Under the pieces are notes generated by a model that had not been told where the DNA came from, ran no database searches, and saw nothing but the letters and a program-made list of their open reading frames with translations. A DNA stretch of 35,552 nucleotides from Allomesorhizobium camelthorni (GTDB lineage: Bacteria > Pseudomonadota > Alphaproteobacteria > Rhizobiales > Rhizobiaceae). A program made the translations under genes and the position numbers. This document shows positions 24,674 to 32,127 of this stretch, in pieces. Positions within the stretch are counted from its first letter, which is position 1. Every line of letters starts with the position of its first letter. The DNA is taken from positions 1 through 35,552 of the forward strand of contig NZ_JAAKZF010000052.1 of NCBI RefSeq assembly GCF_011045125.1. The letters are read 5' to 3'.

Positions 24674-25552
24674 ATGACCGACCCAGAGGGCAATCCGCAC
24701 GATCTCGAAAGCGCGCTCAATGTCGACGAGGTCGGCATCGAAACGGGCATCTACGGGAATTATCGCCTGAAAACCGCCCACCAGCCGATCTTCAGGCGCG
24801 AGGGCGCGGAGCTTATACCTTTCGCGGTTGAGGCGCGTGTGGCCCCCTTTCGCGAGGGAAGCGCCGTCGCGCCCGCCGAGTTTTTCGAAGAGACACCGCA
24901 ATCCGACCGGGCCTTTGTGGAGGCTCTCTGCCGGATGCTGCATCTGCGCAACCATAGCAATGTCGGCATAGACGAGCCGGAGCGCTTCGAACTCTACCTC
25001 ACGATCGATCCGCGCTACGACGACCGGGAGTCCCCAGATAGTGCGGCTCATTCCATTGCCGCGTTCGCCGGGGAGGCGGGCATCCCGACGGGCATGGTCA
25101 TTTGCGAAATCCTCGACGCCGCAACGCTCGATGCAAAGCTGCTGGCGGCGCTGACCAGCGAATTGCGCAGTCACGGCGCGCGTGTTTCGATTGCCGAGTT
25201 TCGCATCGGGCAGTCGGCGATCGACCGGGTCACCCAGATCGAGCCCGACGTCATCAAGATCGACGGGGCATGGTTCCGCGACGTGCAGGAGAGCTCCGAG
25301 ACCGCCCAGCTGTTTCCCGCGATCATCAACGCCTTTCGAGGGTTTGGCGCGAAGCTCTTGGTGCAGGGCATCGAAACGCCCGCTGAGTTGGAAGCGGCGC
25401 TGGAGGCAGGCGCCGACTACCTTCAGGGCATGCTGCTTTCGCCGCCGGCGCTGGCGGGTTCGGCATTGGACGAGGAGCCGCAGCCGATCGAAGCGCTGCT
25501 TCGCCGGGGAGGCAAGGTCGTCACCCTCGGCAGGAACCATCACCGGCGTTGA
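24674..25552 (+). CDS. Degenerate EAL-domain protein, probably not a phosphodiesterase
   Basis: 292 residues from the ATG at 24674 (GGGAG ~8 bases upstream). The fold of an EAL domain is readable: YRLKTAHQPIFRREG, IPFAVEARVAP, VICEILDAATLDAKLL, EPDVIKIDGAWF, LLVQGIETPAELEAALEAGADYLQGMLLSPP. The catalytic positions are changed: EAL is EAR, the metal-binding DDFGTG is replaced by AEFRIG, and EGVE is QGIE. A c-di-GMP hydrolase is therefore unlikely; a protein-interaction or c-di-GMP-binding role is possible. No signal or membrane segment, no GGDEF. One gene away from the broken GGDEF-EAL gene. Confidence 0.82.
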   Translation: MTDPEGNPHDLESALNVDEVGIETGIYGNYRLKTAHQPIFRREGAELIPFAVEARVAPFREGSAVAPAEFFEETPQSDRAFVEALCRMLHLRNHSNVGIDEPERFELYLTIDPRYDDRESPDSAAHSIAAFAGEAGIPTGMVICEILDAATLDAKLLAALTSELRSHGARVSIAEFRIGQSAIDRVTQIEPDVIKIDGAWFRDVQESSETAQLFPAIINAFRGFGAKLLVQGIETPAELEAALEAGADYLQGMLLSPPALAGSALDEEPQPIEALLRRGGKVVTLGRNHHRR

Positions 25553-25645
25553 TGGTCACGCCAAAACAAATGACTGGATGGTTGTTGCGCCCGACGCGAT
25601 AGATTGGTTCCACACGCTATGAACGCGGCAAGGAACCGAACGCGC

Positions 25646-26257
25646 ATGACCACCATCTATGGAATGATCGACAGCGGCAATTGCTACAAGCCGCGGCTCC
25701 TGATGGCCAAGCTCGGCCAGCCCTTCAAGCATGTCGAGGTTAGCTCGCATGTCGGTGCGACGCGCTCGGCCGAATATCTGGCGAAGAACCCGAACGGGAT
25801 GGTGCCACTGCTCGAGCTGGACGATGGCAGGCTGCTCGCCGAATCCAATGCCATCCTGATCTATCTCGCCGAGGGAACCCGCTTCCTGCCCGCAGACCGC
25901 TACCGCCGCGGCCTCGCCTATCAGTGGCTGTTCTTCGAGCAGTACAGCCACGAGCCCTACATTGCAGTGCGCAAGGCGATCCTGACTTTTCCCGAGCGCG
26001 CCAAGGACGCTACGCCGGAGCGGCTCGAACTAACGCTGACGCGCGGCAACAAGGCGCTAGGCGTCATGGAAAAGCAATTGTCGAAAACGCCCTTCTTTGC
26101 GGGTGACGAGATGAGCATCGCCGACATCGCGCTCTACGCCTACACGCACGACGCGAACAAGGGCGGCTTCGACCTCGGCGCCTATCCGGCGGTCTCGGCC
26201 TGGCTCGAACGGGTGAGGGCGGATCCGGGGCATGTGCCGGAGGAATGGCTGCCTTGA
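25646..26257 (+). CDS. Glutathione S-transferase
   Basis: 203 residues from the ATG at 25646 (AAGGAA ~10 bases upstream); an ATG at 25619 is in frame but less likely. N-terminal thioredoxin fold: TTIYGMIDSGNCYKPRLLMAKLG with Ser/Cys near the catalytic position, then NPNGMVPLLELDDGRLLAESNAILIYLAEGT, the glutathione-binding region with cis-Pro and ES. The C-terminal helical domain has FFAGDEMSIADIALYAYTH, the N-capping motif. Cytoplasmic conjugation or reduction enzyme; substrate unknown. Confidence 0.9.
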   Translation: MTTIYGMIDSGNCYKPRLLMAKLGQPFKHVEVSSHVGATRSAEYLAKNPNGMVPLLELDDGRLLAESNAILIYLAEGTRFLPADRYRRGLAYQWLFFEQYSHEPYIAVRKAILTFPERAKDATPERLELTLTRGNKALGVMEKQLSKTPFFAGDEMSIADIALYAYTHDANKGGFDLGAYPAVSAWLERVRADPGHVPEEWLP

Positions 26258-26433
26258 GACCCGTTTGGAGGTTTTAAAGGCAAACCAATCACCGTAGCGG
26301 CGACGATAGCTTTTCGGCGACCATTCGGCACCGTTTTGCGATCTCATAAGCCGAAGCAGGACCGCGTTAAGGGAGGGCTATTGCCTCCGGCAACGGGAGA
26401 TGACGGGTTCAACCGGCCTATCTCCAGACAAAC
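26258..26433. other. Intergenic region between gst and cspA
   Basis: I see no gene or strong signal before the cspA terminator at 26434. The stretch 26460-26620 beyond it is the cspA 3' untranslated region. Confidence 0.4.
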
Positions 26434-26459
26434 AAAAAGGCGGGGAATTACCCCGCCTT
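26434..26459 (-). terminator. Terminator of cspA (bidirectional stem)
   Basis: Perfect 9-bp stem AAGGCGGGG (26437-26445) / CCCCGCCTT (26451-26459), loop AATTA. On the minus strand it is followed by TTTTTG. It lies ~160 bp after the cspA stop, giving a long 3' untranslated region; also fits the convergent gst gene. Confidence 0.8.
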
Positions 26460-26620
26460 CCGCTGCCAGTCAGACTGATCTGGAGCCAGTCTCGCGAAGC
26501 CTGCAGCAATCTGCTGCCCCGGTCTCCGGTCGACCTGCTCCGGCGCGCTTGTCGCGCAGCCGCCAGTACATCCGTGACTTGCTGAGCGCTCCGGACTTTC
26601 GTCCAGGCGCGCCAGTTAAA

Positions 26621-26833
26621 TCAGCCTGCCTTGCTGAGGCTGCCGGCCGAGGACTTGCCGGTGCGGCGGTCCTGCTCGATCTCGAAGTTGATCTTCTGAC
26701 CTTCAACGAGGTTCGACATGCCAGCGCGTTCGACAGCGGAGATGTGGACGAAAACGTCCGCGCCGCCATTGTCAGGCTGGATGAAGCCGAAACCCTTGGT
26801 TCCATTGAACCACTTTACGGTACCAGTTGCCAT
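26621..26833 (-). CDS. cspA: Cold shock protein
   Basis: 70 residues, one cold-shock domain. [19 protein letters not shown] carries RNP1 (KGFGFI), VFVHISAV is RNP2, and [20 protein letters not shown] follows. It binds single-stranded RNA/DNA and melts mRNA structure in the cytoplasm. AAGGAA precedes the ATG at 26833. The nearly 300-bp gene-free region upstream would allow a long regulatory leader, as csp genes often have. A GGAC-GAAA-GTCC hairpin sits in the 3' region at about 26600. Confidence 0.95.
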   Translation of the reverse strand: MATGTVKWFNGTKGFGFIQPDNGGADVFVHISAVERAGMSNLVEGQKINFEIEQDRRTGKSSAGSLSKAG

Positions 26834-27126
26834 TTCTGTGTTTCCTTACGTTTGCAACGTTGTTTGACCAAGCGAAAGCCACCTGGCCGCTTTATCGAGA
26901 TTTTGGGGGACGTCAGCAAACGCGAAAAAATCGCGGGACTACTAGATCGATCGGCCGAAAATATCAACGAGGCTCATATAGAGGATAGCGCGGACGAATA
27001 CAAGAGGTTGAGCGAACGAACGATCACCAGCTTGTGATCGCAACCATTGCTGGCAAGGCTAGTCGGCTGCAACAAACCGGGCTTGATTGCCGCAGCTGCA
27101 AGCGCGCAACTCACCGGAGGCCAACC
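26834..27126. other. Intergenic region upstream of cspA and of the four-Cys array
   Basis: AT-rich next to cspA, with a CGCGA-TTTTTT-CGCG hairpin (CGCGAAAAAATCGCG near 26920). No gene. Probably the cspA promoter and leader plus the promoter of the 27127 gene. Confidence 0.4.
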
Positions 27127-27432
27127 ATGAAAGCCGCGTCGATCGCCCTTTGCCTTTCGCTGCTCGCCGTCGAGGCGCATGCCATTTCGCGCTACACGAC
27201 CACGAACATGAACTGCGCCGCTATCCAGGCGGCCGTGCAGAGCGAGGGCGCTGCGATCTTGCAATGGCGCTCGACGCGCGACCCCAGCCTGCCGCTCTAC
27301 GGCCGCTATGTCGCCAACCGGCGGTTCTGCCAGATGGAGGAGCGTGCAGAGATCGCTTACGTGCCGGCTGCTGACCGATCCTGTCCGGTTAACCGGTGCG
27401 CGAGAGTTTTCAGGAATCGCGGAAATCGCTAG
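27127..27432 (+). CDS. Small secreted four-cysteine protein, array member 1
   Basis: 101 residues. Signal peptide KAASIALCLSLLAVEAHA, then ISRYTTTNMNC, EGAAILQWRSTRDPSLPLYGRYV, NRRFC and a C-terminal SCPVNRC. Four Cys in the mature part suggest two disulfides in the periplasm or outside. GGAGG six bases before the ATG at 27127. Function unknown; I recall similar hypothetical proteins in Mesorhizobium. First of three tandem paralogues. It has lost the YVPxxDTKSC spacing (AADRSC) and has a basic tail (RVFRNRGNR). Confidence 0.8.
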   Translation: MKAASIALCLSLLAVEAHAISRYTTTNMNCAAIQAAVQSEGAAILQWRSTRDPSLPLYGRYVANRRFCQMEERAEIAYVPAADRSCPVNRCARVFRNRGNR

Positions 27433-27545
27433 GGTGACCAGCGCGGAGCGTTCCGACGCGCTACAGGAAATTGGGCATATGTGAAATGCGTTACCGTGGC
27501 CCTGCCCGACCGCTGATACCTGAACTCGAGGCAAAGGAGGTCACG

Positions 27546-27851
27546 ATGAGAGTCGCGTCGATTGCCCTATGTCTGGCGCTGGTCGCCACCGCGGCGCATG
27601 CGATATCGCGCTACACTTCCACCAGCATGAGCTGCGCCGAGATCAAGGCCACACTGCAGAGCGAGGGCGCCGCGATCCTGCAATGGCGCTCGACGCGCAA
27701 TCCCAGCCTGCCTCTCTACGGCCGCTTCGTCGTCAACCGGCGGTTCTGTCAGTCCGAGCAGGTGGCCGACACTACCTTCGTGCCCGCACGCGACACCAAA
27801 TCCTGCCTCGTGCGCAAATGCGTGACCATAGATTTGCCCGAAGGCCGCTGA
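27546..27851 (+). CDS. Small secreted four-cysteine protein, array member 2
   Basis: 101 residues from the ATG at 27546, which follows AAGGAGG. Signal peptide RVASIALCLALVATAAHA; mature ISRYTSTSMSC, EGAAILQWRSTRNPSLPLYG, NRRFC, DTKSCLVRKC. Nearly identical to member 1 through the central block, more diverged at the C-terminus. The 113-bp gap to member 1 and its own ribosome site suggest separate or loosely coupled expression. Confidence 0.82.
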   Translation: MRVASIALCLALVATAAHAISRYTSTSMSCAEIKATLQSEGAAILQWRSTRNPSLPLYGRFVVNRRFCQSEQVADTTFVPARDTKSCLVRKCVTIDLPEGR

Positions 27852-27933
27852 ATATTTCGTTTTCTCGCCGGCAAACCGAAACCGGCGAGGATGCGGCTAC
27901 GTTCCTTATAGGTCAAAGCTCAAGAGGATCGTC

Positions 27934-28257
27934 ATGAAACGTTTGTTGCTTGCCCTCTGCATCTCGCTCGTGGCCGCCGAAGCGCAGGCGATTTCACGCT
28001 ACAACTCCACCAGCATGTCCTGCAACGAAGTGCAGGCGAGGGTGCGCGGGGAGGGCGCTGCCATCCTGCGCTGGCGCTCGACGCGCAATCCCAGCCTTCA
28101 GCTCTATGGCCGCTATGTGAGCGACCGCCGCTACTGCAACCACAACGAGGTAGCTGAAACAGCGTTCGTGCCAACGGCTGACACAAAATCCTGCCTGGTG
28201 CGTGAATGCATCATAGTCGACCCGGACGATTTCTTCATCTTCAGGCGGCGGCGCTAG
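27934..28257 (+). CDS. Small secreted four-cysteine protein, array member 3
   Basis: 107 residues from the ATG at 27934 (AGAGGA upstream). Signal peptide KRLLLALCISLVAAEAQA; mature ISRYNSTSMSC, EGAAILRWRSTRNPSLQLYG, DRRYC, DTKSCLVREC. The tail DDFFIFRRRR is unlike the other two. All four Cys are conserved across the three members. Its TAG stop lies in the CTAG that also forms the stop of the convergent ogt gene. Confidence 0.82.
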   Translation: MKRLLLALCISLVAAEAQAISRYNSTSMSCNEVQARVRGEGAAILRWRSTRNPSLQLYGRYVSDRRYCNHNEVAETAFVPTADTKSCLVRECIIVDPDDFFIFRRRR

Positions 28258-28844
28258 AATCCGAACGACGCCTGCGCCGGCGGCGGAGGGCCGACCCGCA
28301 CGCCTTCCATGGCGAGCAGTCGCTCCTTGGTCGTCGCGCCGCCCGGCGCCGAAAACCCGCCGAGCTTGCCGCCGGCGGCGACTATGCGATGGCAGGGAAT
28401 GACGACCGGAACCGGATTGCGGCCGAGCGCCTGGCCGGTTTCGCGCGCCAGCCCGGCATGGCCGGCCGCGGCGGCGAGGCCGCCATAGGTGGTGGTGTCG
28501 CCAAAGCCGAGATTTCGCGCCGCATCGTAGATGGCGCGGCGAAAAGGATCGACGCTGGAGAGGTCGACGGGAACATCGCTGAAGTCGACCGGCTCGCCGG
28601 CTGCGTAGCGCAGCAACGCCTCGATGAGCGCGGCGATCGCTGCCGGCGGGTCGCCCGCGGCGCGCTGCGGGGCAGGGCCGGCATCCGAGGCGATCGCGGC
28701 GAGCAGCCGCCGTTCGGTGGCGGCCTTGCTGCGCTCGGGAAGCTGCAGCCGGGTCAGGCCGGCCTCGCTCCAGGCAATGCCGATCCAGCCGATAGCGGTT
28801 TCGAACAGAGTGTAGGTCGAGGGTTGCTGTGTGGTTTCGGGCAT
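28254..28844 (-). CDS. ogt: Methylated-DNA--protein-cysteine methyltransferase
   Basis: 196 residues from the ATG at 28844 (TAAGGAAA upstream); longer readings are unlikely. The active-site Cys is in the signature PCHRIVAAGGKLGGFSAPGG, with GDTTTYGGLAAAAGHAGLAR, QALGRNP and KERLLAMEG around it. It removes O6-methylguanine and O4-methylthymine lesions by suicidal transfer to Cys. The N-terminal domain is Ogt-like, without the Ada metal-binding domain. Convergent with the four-Cys array, sharing a 4-bp stop. Confidence 0.93.
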   Translation of the reverse strand: MPETTQQPSTYTLFETAIGWIGIAWSEAGLTRLQLPERSKAATERRLLAAIASDAGPAPQRAAGDPPAAIAALIEALLRYAAGEPVDFSDVPVDLSSVDPFRRAIYDAARNLGFGDTTTYGGLAAAAGHAGLARETGQALGRNPVPVVIPCHRIVAAGGKLGGFSAPGGATTKERLLAMEGVRVGPPPPAQASFGF

Positions 28845-29041
28845 CGGGATTTCCTTACCGTGATCTTTGCGAAGATTAGCATGCGCGGCCGGCAAGTACA
28901 AATCGGGAACGTTGCGGCCCGGCACTGTTGCGATCCTGCCGCCTGGCTCGCGAAACCGCCACCCGATTGCCGCGCGTGCGATCGTCATGTAAGAAAACAG
29001 CCGGGCGGGACCACATATTCAAATCAATTGCGAGTGCGGCT

Positions 29042-29722
29042 TTGCCTGCTTTCCACCGAATTCTGATAGTGCTGGCGGCGCTTTCACCGGCACTGGCCGG
29101 GGGCTGCACGACCGGCGGCGACATGGGCGCGCAGCTTTCCATGGCGCCCGGCGCGGAAGTCAGTCTGCCCGACAGCGTCTCCATTCTCCCTGCTTCCGCG
29201 GATGCGGATTCCGGCCCCGACGCCGGCGTCGTAATAGCCGCGCTGCCCGGCGAGGATGGCGAACAACAGGATCTCCAGCCCAGCGCATTCGCGCGCATCG
29301 ATGCGCCCGCCGCAAGCTTCGGCCCGCAAGCCGTCGCTCCCCGCAGTCCTGAACTGGACGCGCTGATTACCCGCTATGCCGCCTACTACGAGGTGCCGGT
29401 CGAACTGGTGCGGCGCGTGGTCAGGCGCGAGAGCAATTTTCGCCCTGCCGCCCGCAACGGCCCCTATTGGGGCCTGATGCAGATCCGCCACGATACGGCG
29501 CGCGGCATGGGCTACAAGGGTGCTGCCAGCGGCCTGCTCGACGCCGAGACCAATTTGAAATACGCGGTCAAATATCTGCGCGGGGCCTACATCACAGCCG
29601 GAGGCAACCACGACCGCTCGGTAAGGCTCTACGCCAGCGGCTATTATTACGACGCCAAGCGCAAGGGGCTGCTGGAGGAGACGGGGCTCGGCAAGGACCG
29701 GCGGCGCCGGCGCGGCGTCTGA
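29042..29722 (+). CDS. Lytic transglycosylase, probable lipoprotein
   Basis: About 226 residues. The start is uncertain: no ATG fits. A TTG at 29042 gives a compact signal (PAFHRILIVLAALSPALAGGC) with a lipoprotein-like Cys. A linker precedes the SLT domain at residues ~105-215: ITRYAAYYEVPVELVRRVVRRESNF (catalytic Glu), GPYWGLMQIRHDTARGMGY, NLKYAVKYLRGAY and RLYASGYYYDAK. It cleaves peptidoglycan glycan chains in the periplasm. The active-site sequence differs from the inserted transglycosylase at 443-1291, so the two are not recent copies. Confidence 0.82.
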   Translation: MPAFHRILIVLAALSPALAGGCTTGGDMGAQLSMAPGAEVSLPDSVSILPASADADSGPDAGVVIAALPGEDGEQQDLQPSAFARIDAPAASFGPQAVAPRSPELDALITRYAAYYEVPVELVRRVVRRESNFRPAARNGPYWGLMQIRHDTARGMGYKGAASGLLDAETNLKYAVKYLRGAYITAGGNHDRSVRLYASGYYYDAKRKGLLEETGLGKDRRRRRGV

Positions 29723-29725
29723 CCG

Positions 29726-30397
29726 TTACGCAGCCAGCGGCATCTGTGCGAGAAGGCCGTTCTTCTTGCGTAGGAAATTCCTCAGCCGGTCGTTGTAGTC
29801 CGCCACCACAGCATTCCTGACCGAGGCGCGCTGGGCGAGTTCGGCCCGCCATGCCCGCACCCTGGACAGGCCGTCGAACACGCCGAGATCGGCGATCCCG
29901 TCGAACACGTCGAAATAACGGAAGGCCGGCGCGAACACCGCGTCGACGATAGAAAAGACGTCGCCAGCGAAATAGCGGCCTTCGCCCAACTCGGCCTCTA
30001 CCCGCGCGAATTTGTCCCTGAGGGCCGCGATCGCATTGTCGAACGCCGCGTGGTCGGCGGTGGTTTCCAGCGTCCAGATGTCTGCGAGGATCGCCGAGCC
30101 GAACTCCATCCAGGCGCGGTGGCGCGCCTTGGCCACCGCGTCGCCGGGGTGCAGCTGGGGCTCCTCGGTCTCGTCGAGATATTCGACGATCGCAGCGCTC
30201 TCGAACAGCACTTCGTCGCCGACCTTCAGGAGCGGCACCTTTCCGCGCGGGGAAATTTTCAGGAACCAGTCCGGCTTGTTTTCGAGGTCGATGTCGACGC
30301 GCTCGAACGGCACGTTCTTTTCCGCCAGTACGATCGCGGCGCGCTGGACGTAGGGGCAGAGATCGAACGAGACGAGGGTTATTTTGTCAGCGCGCAT
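29726..30397 (-). CDS. Glutathione S-transferase, Cys-type (omega-like)
   Basis: 223 residues from the ATG at 30397 (GGAA ~9 bases upstream). The catalytic site SFDLCPYVQRAAIVL has Cys, as in omega, beta and glutaredoxin-like GSTs that reduce mixed disulfides or dehydroascorbate. The glutathione-binding part is ISPRGKVPLLKVGDEVLFESAAIVEYLDE; the helical domain has RYFAGDVFSIVDAVFAP. It is divergent from the marR gene and its promoter lies among three copies of a shared operator, so it is very likely the MarR target. Confidence 0.9.
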   Translation of the reverse strand: MRADKITLVSFDLCPYVQRAAIVLAEKNVPFERVDIDLENKPDWFLKISPRGKVPLLKVGDEVLFESAAIVEYLDETEEPQLHPGDAVAKARHRAWMEFGSAILADIWTLETTADHAAFDNAIAALRDKFARVEAELGEGRYFAGDVFSIVDAVFAPAFRYFDVFDGIADLGVFDGLSRVRAWRAELAQRASVRNAVVADYNDRLRNFLRKKNGLLAQMPLAA

Positions 30398-30417
30398 GGC
30401 GGCGGTTCCTTCGAAGG

Positions 30418-30436
30418 TTGATGCAGTTGCATGAAA
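30418..30436. promoter_or_regulatory. MarR operator copy O1
   Basis: TTGATGCAGTTGCATGAAA. Palindromic core with TGCA half-sites. Downstream of the gst -10 box (gst strand), overlapping its transcription start, which suits repression. Confidence 0.65.
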
Positions 30437-30462
30437 ATAGATGTAGATGCATTGAATGTCAA
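30434..30462 (-). promoter_or_regulatory. Sigma-70 promoter of the gst gene
   Basis: On the minus strand: TTGACA (30462-30457), 17 bp, TATTTT (30439-30434). Perfect -35, good spacing; start expected near 30427, giving a ~30-nt leader. Operator copy O2 fills the spacer. Confidence 0.6.
30440..30456. promoter_or_regulatory. MarR operator copy O2
   Basis: GATGTAGATGCATTGAA, the most diverged copy, lies exactly in the spacer of the gst promoter. Confidence 0.6.
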
Positions 30463-30464
30463 AC

Positions 30465-30483
30465 TTGATGCAGATGCATGAAA
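30465..30483. promoter_or_regulatory. MarR operator copy O3
   Basis: TTGATGCAGATGCATGAAA. Its core ATGCAGATGCAT is palindromic. Overlaps the -35 box and spacer of the marR promoter, so autoregulation is expected. Confidence 0.65.
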
Positions 30484-30493
30484 TCAACTATAT
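30465..30493 (+). promoter_or_regulatory. Sigma-70 promoter of marR
   Basis: TTGATG (30465-30470), 17 bp, CTATAT (30488-30493). The start is predicted within a base or two of the ATG at 30501, with no Shine-Dalgarno between, so the marR mRNA may be leaderless. Confidence 0.55.
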
Positions 30494-30500
30494 GTGAGCG

Positions 30501-30935
30501 ATGGACAGGAAACCGGACGAAGCGACCGAAGCGGCGTGGATCGGGCTTTCGCGCGCGCAGCGCGTCGCGACCGCGACCATAGAGGCGCGGCTGAAGGCGG
30601 CCGGCCTGCCGCCGCTTTCGTGGTACGACGCGCTGTGGGAACTGGAGCGGGCGGGCGAGGCGGGGCTTCGGCCGTTCGAGCTCGAACGCGCCCTGCTGTT
30701 CGAACAGTACAACCTTTCGCGGCTTGCCGACCGGCTGGAAAAAGCCGGGCTGGTCGAGCGGCGCGCAGTGGAAGCAGACCGGCGGGGGCAGATGCTCATT
30801 ATCACGCCGGCCGGGCGGGATCTGCGCCGCCGCATGTGGGCGATATATGCTCCGGCGATCCAGGAGGCGGTCGGCGACCGGCTCGCGGCCGGCGAAGCGG
30901 CCACGCTGGCGGCGCTGCTCGGGAAACTGGCGTGA
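30501..30935 (+). CDS. MarR family transcriptional regulator
   Basis: 144 residues. Winged helix with the MarR layout: RVATATIEARLKAAGLPPLSWYDALWEL, FELERALLFEQYNLSRLADRLEKAGLVERR (recognition helix), ADRRGQMLIITPAGRDLRRRMW (wing), and C-terminal dimer helices. Such dimers bind palindromes and leave DNA when a ligand binds or a Cys is oxidised. This protein has no Cys, so a ligand is more likely. Three operator copies lie in the 103-bp gap to the divergent gst, predicting control of gst and itself. The ATG at 30501 has no ribosome site. Confidence 0.9.
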   Translation: MDRKPDEATEAAWIGLSRAQRVATATIEARLKAAGLPPLSWYDALWELERAGEAGLRPFELERALLFEQYNLSRLADRLEKAGLVERRAVEADRRGQMLIITPAGRDLRRRMWAIYAPAIQEAVGDRLAAGEAATLAALLGKLA

Positions 30936-31012
30936 AGCAATGTACGGTCACATCGCCGTGAGGAGGGGCCGTCGTCCGTGATTTTGCCGCGTGAAGGCCC
31001 TAAGTCGCGCCG

Positions 31013-32056
31013 ATGACCAGAACCGCCGCCTTCCTTCTCGCCCTTTCTCTCATCCTCGCGCCCGCCGCTTCTGCACAGGAGGGTGCGGCGTCCTCGCTGA
31101 TCTCCGTGCTTGACCGGGCGGAGGCGCTGGAGCCGCTGGAGACGGTGATCGTGGCGCAGGGCGGAAAGATCCTCGCCGAGCGCGGCTATCGCGGCAATTC
31201 GGCGGAGACGCCCACCAACATCAAGTCGGCGTCGAAGACGATCATCTCGGCGCTTGTCGGCATCGCGATCGACAAGGGCGTGCTCAAGGGCGTCGACCAG
31301 AAGATCGCGCCGATCCTGCGTCCCCATCTGCCAGACGATCCCGACCCGCGCATCCAGGAGATCACCATCGGCCATCTGCTTTCCATGCAGGCGGGGCTGG
31401 GACGCACCTCCGGGCCGAATTACGGACGCTGGGTGTCGAGCCGCGACTGGGTGCGCGCCGCGCTCGCAATGCCGTTCGACGGCGAGCCCGGCGGGCAGAT
31501 GCTCTATTCGACCGGCTCGACGCATCTTCTGTCGGCGATACTGACGCGGGCCAGCGGGCGTTCGACGCTCGAACTCGCGCGCGAATGGCTCGGCCCGCTC
31601 GACGGTTTCGCAATCGGCGGCTGGGAGCGCGACCCGCAGGGCTACTATCTCGGCGGCAACCAGATGGCGATGAGCCCGCGCTCGCTGCTGGCCTTCGGCG
31701 AGCTCTACCGCAATGGCGGGAAGACGCCGGAGGGGCAACAGCTCGTTTCGCCCGGCTGGATCGAGGCCTCGTGGCGCCAGCGCACCAATTCGCGCTACAC
31801 CGGCGACGGCTACGGCTATGGCTGGTTCCTGCGCATGGTCGGCGGGCGCGACGTGCGCTACGCCTGGGGCTATGGCGGCCAGATGCTCTACATCGTGCCG
31901 GATCTCGGCCTCACCGTCGTCATGACTTCGGAGGAGGACAACCCTTCGGCGCGCAACGGCCACCGCGACGATTTGCATGCGCTGCTTGCCGAGATCATCG
32001 GCGCGGTGGAGGCGGGCGAACAGGCCGGGGATGCGGGCGCGGCGAAGGAAGGATAG
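31013..32056 (+). CDS. Serine hydrolase, class C beta-lactamase fold, secreted
   Basis: 347 residues. Signal peptide TRTAAFLLALSLILAPAASA. The nucleophile is in SASKTIISALVGIAIDKG (SxxK) and the second motif is YSTGSTHLLSAIL (the YxN position reads YST). ITIGHLLSMQAGL is typical of the family, and GYGYGWFLRM and YAWGYGGQMLYIVPDLGL lie near the third motif. Family members include DD-peptidases, esterases and amidases; true antibiotic resistance is not implied. Periplasmic. ~77 bp after marR on the same strand, so weakly linked to it. Confidence 0.87.
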   Translation: MTRTAAFLLALSLILAPAASAQEGAASSLISVLDRAEALEPLETVIVAQGGKILAERGYRGNSAETPTNIKSASKTIISALVGIAIDKGVLKGVDQKIAPILRPHLPDDPDPRIQEITIGHLLSMQAGLGRTSGPNYGRWVSSRDWVRAALAMPFDGEPGGQMLYSTGSTHLLSAILTRASGRSTLELAREWLGPLDGFAIGGWERDPQGYYLGGNQMAMSPRSLLAFGELYRNGGKTPEGQQLVSPGWIEASWRQRTNSRYTGDGYGYGWFLRMVGGRDVRYAWGYGGQMLYIVPDLGLTVVMTSEEDNPSARNGHRDDLHALLAEIIGAVEAGEQAGDAGAAKEG

Positions 32057-32127
32057 CGGTCTCACGGCTCGGCGCTTGCCCTCCAAACCTCCGGCGCTAA
32101 ACTCGCGCGGTCTTTGAGGAGGCTGCG

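Noticed and set aside
26461-26620. Short frame downstream of cspA (33 codons) as an S21-like or other small gene
   Set aside because: No match to ribosomal protein S21, no ribosome site, and the stretch precedes the cspA terminator as a 3' untranslated region.
31013-32056. Calling the serine hydrolase an antibiotic resistance beta-lactamase
   Set aside because: The SxxK motif is present but the second motif is YST and the wider family is mostly esterases and peptidases.
30488-32086. Long minus-strand reading frame (532 codons) opposite marR and the serine hydrolase
   Set aside because: It lies antisense to two well-recognised genes, is Arg/Ala/Ser-rich as expected from GC-rich shadow frames, and has no motif.
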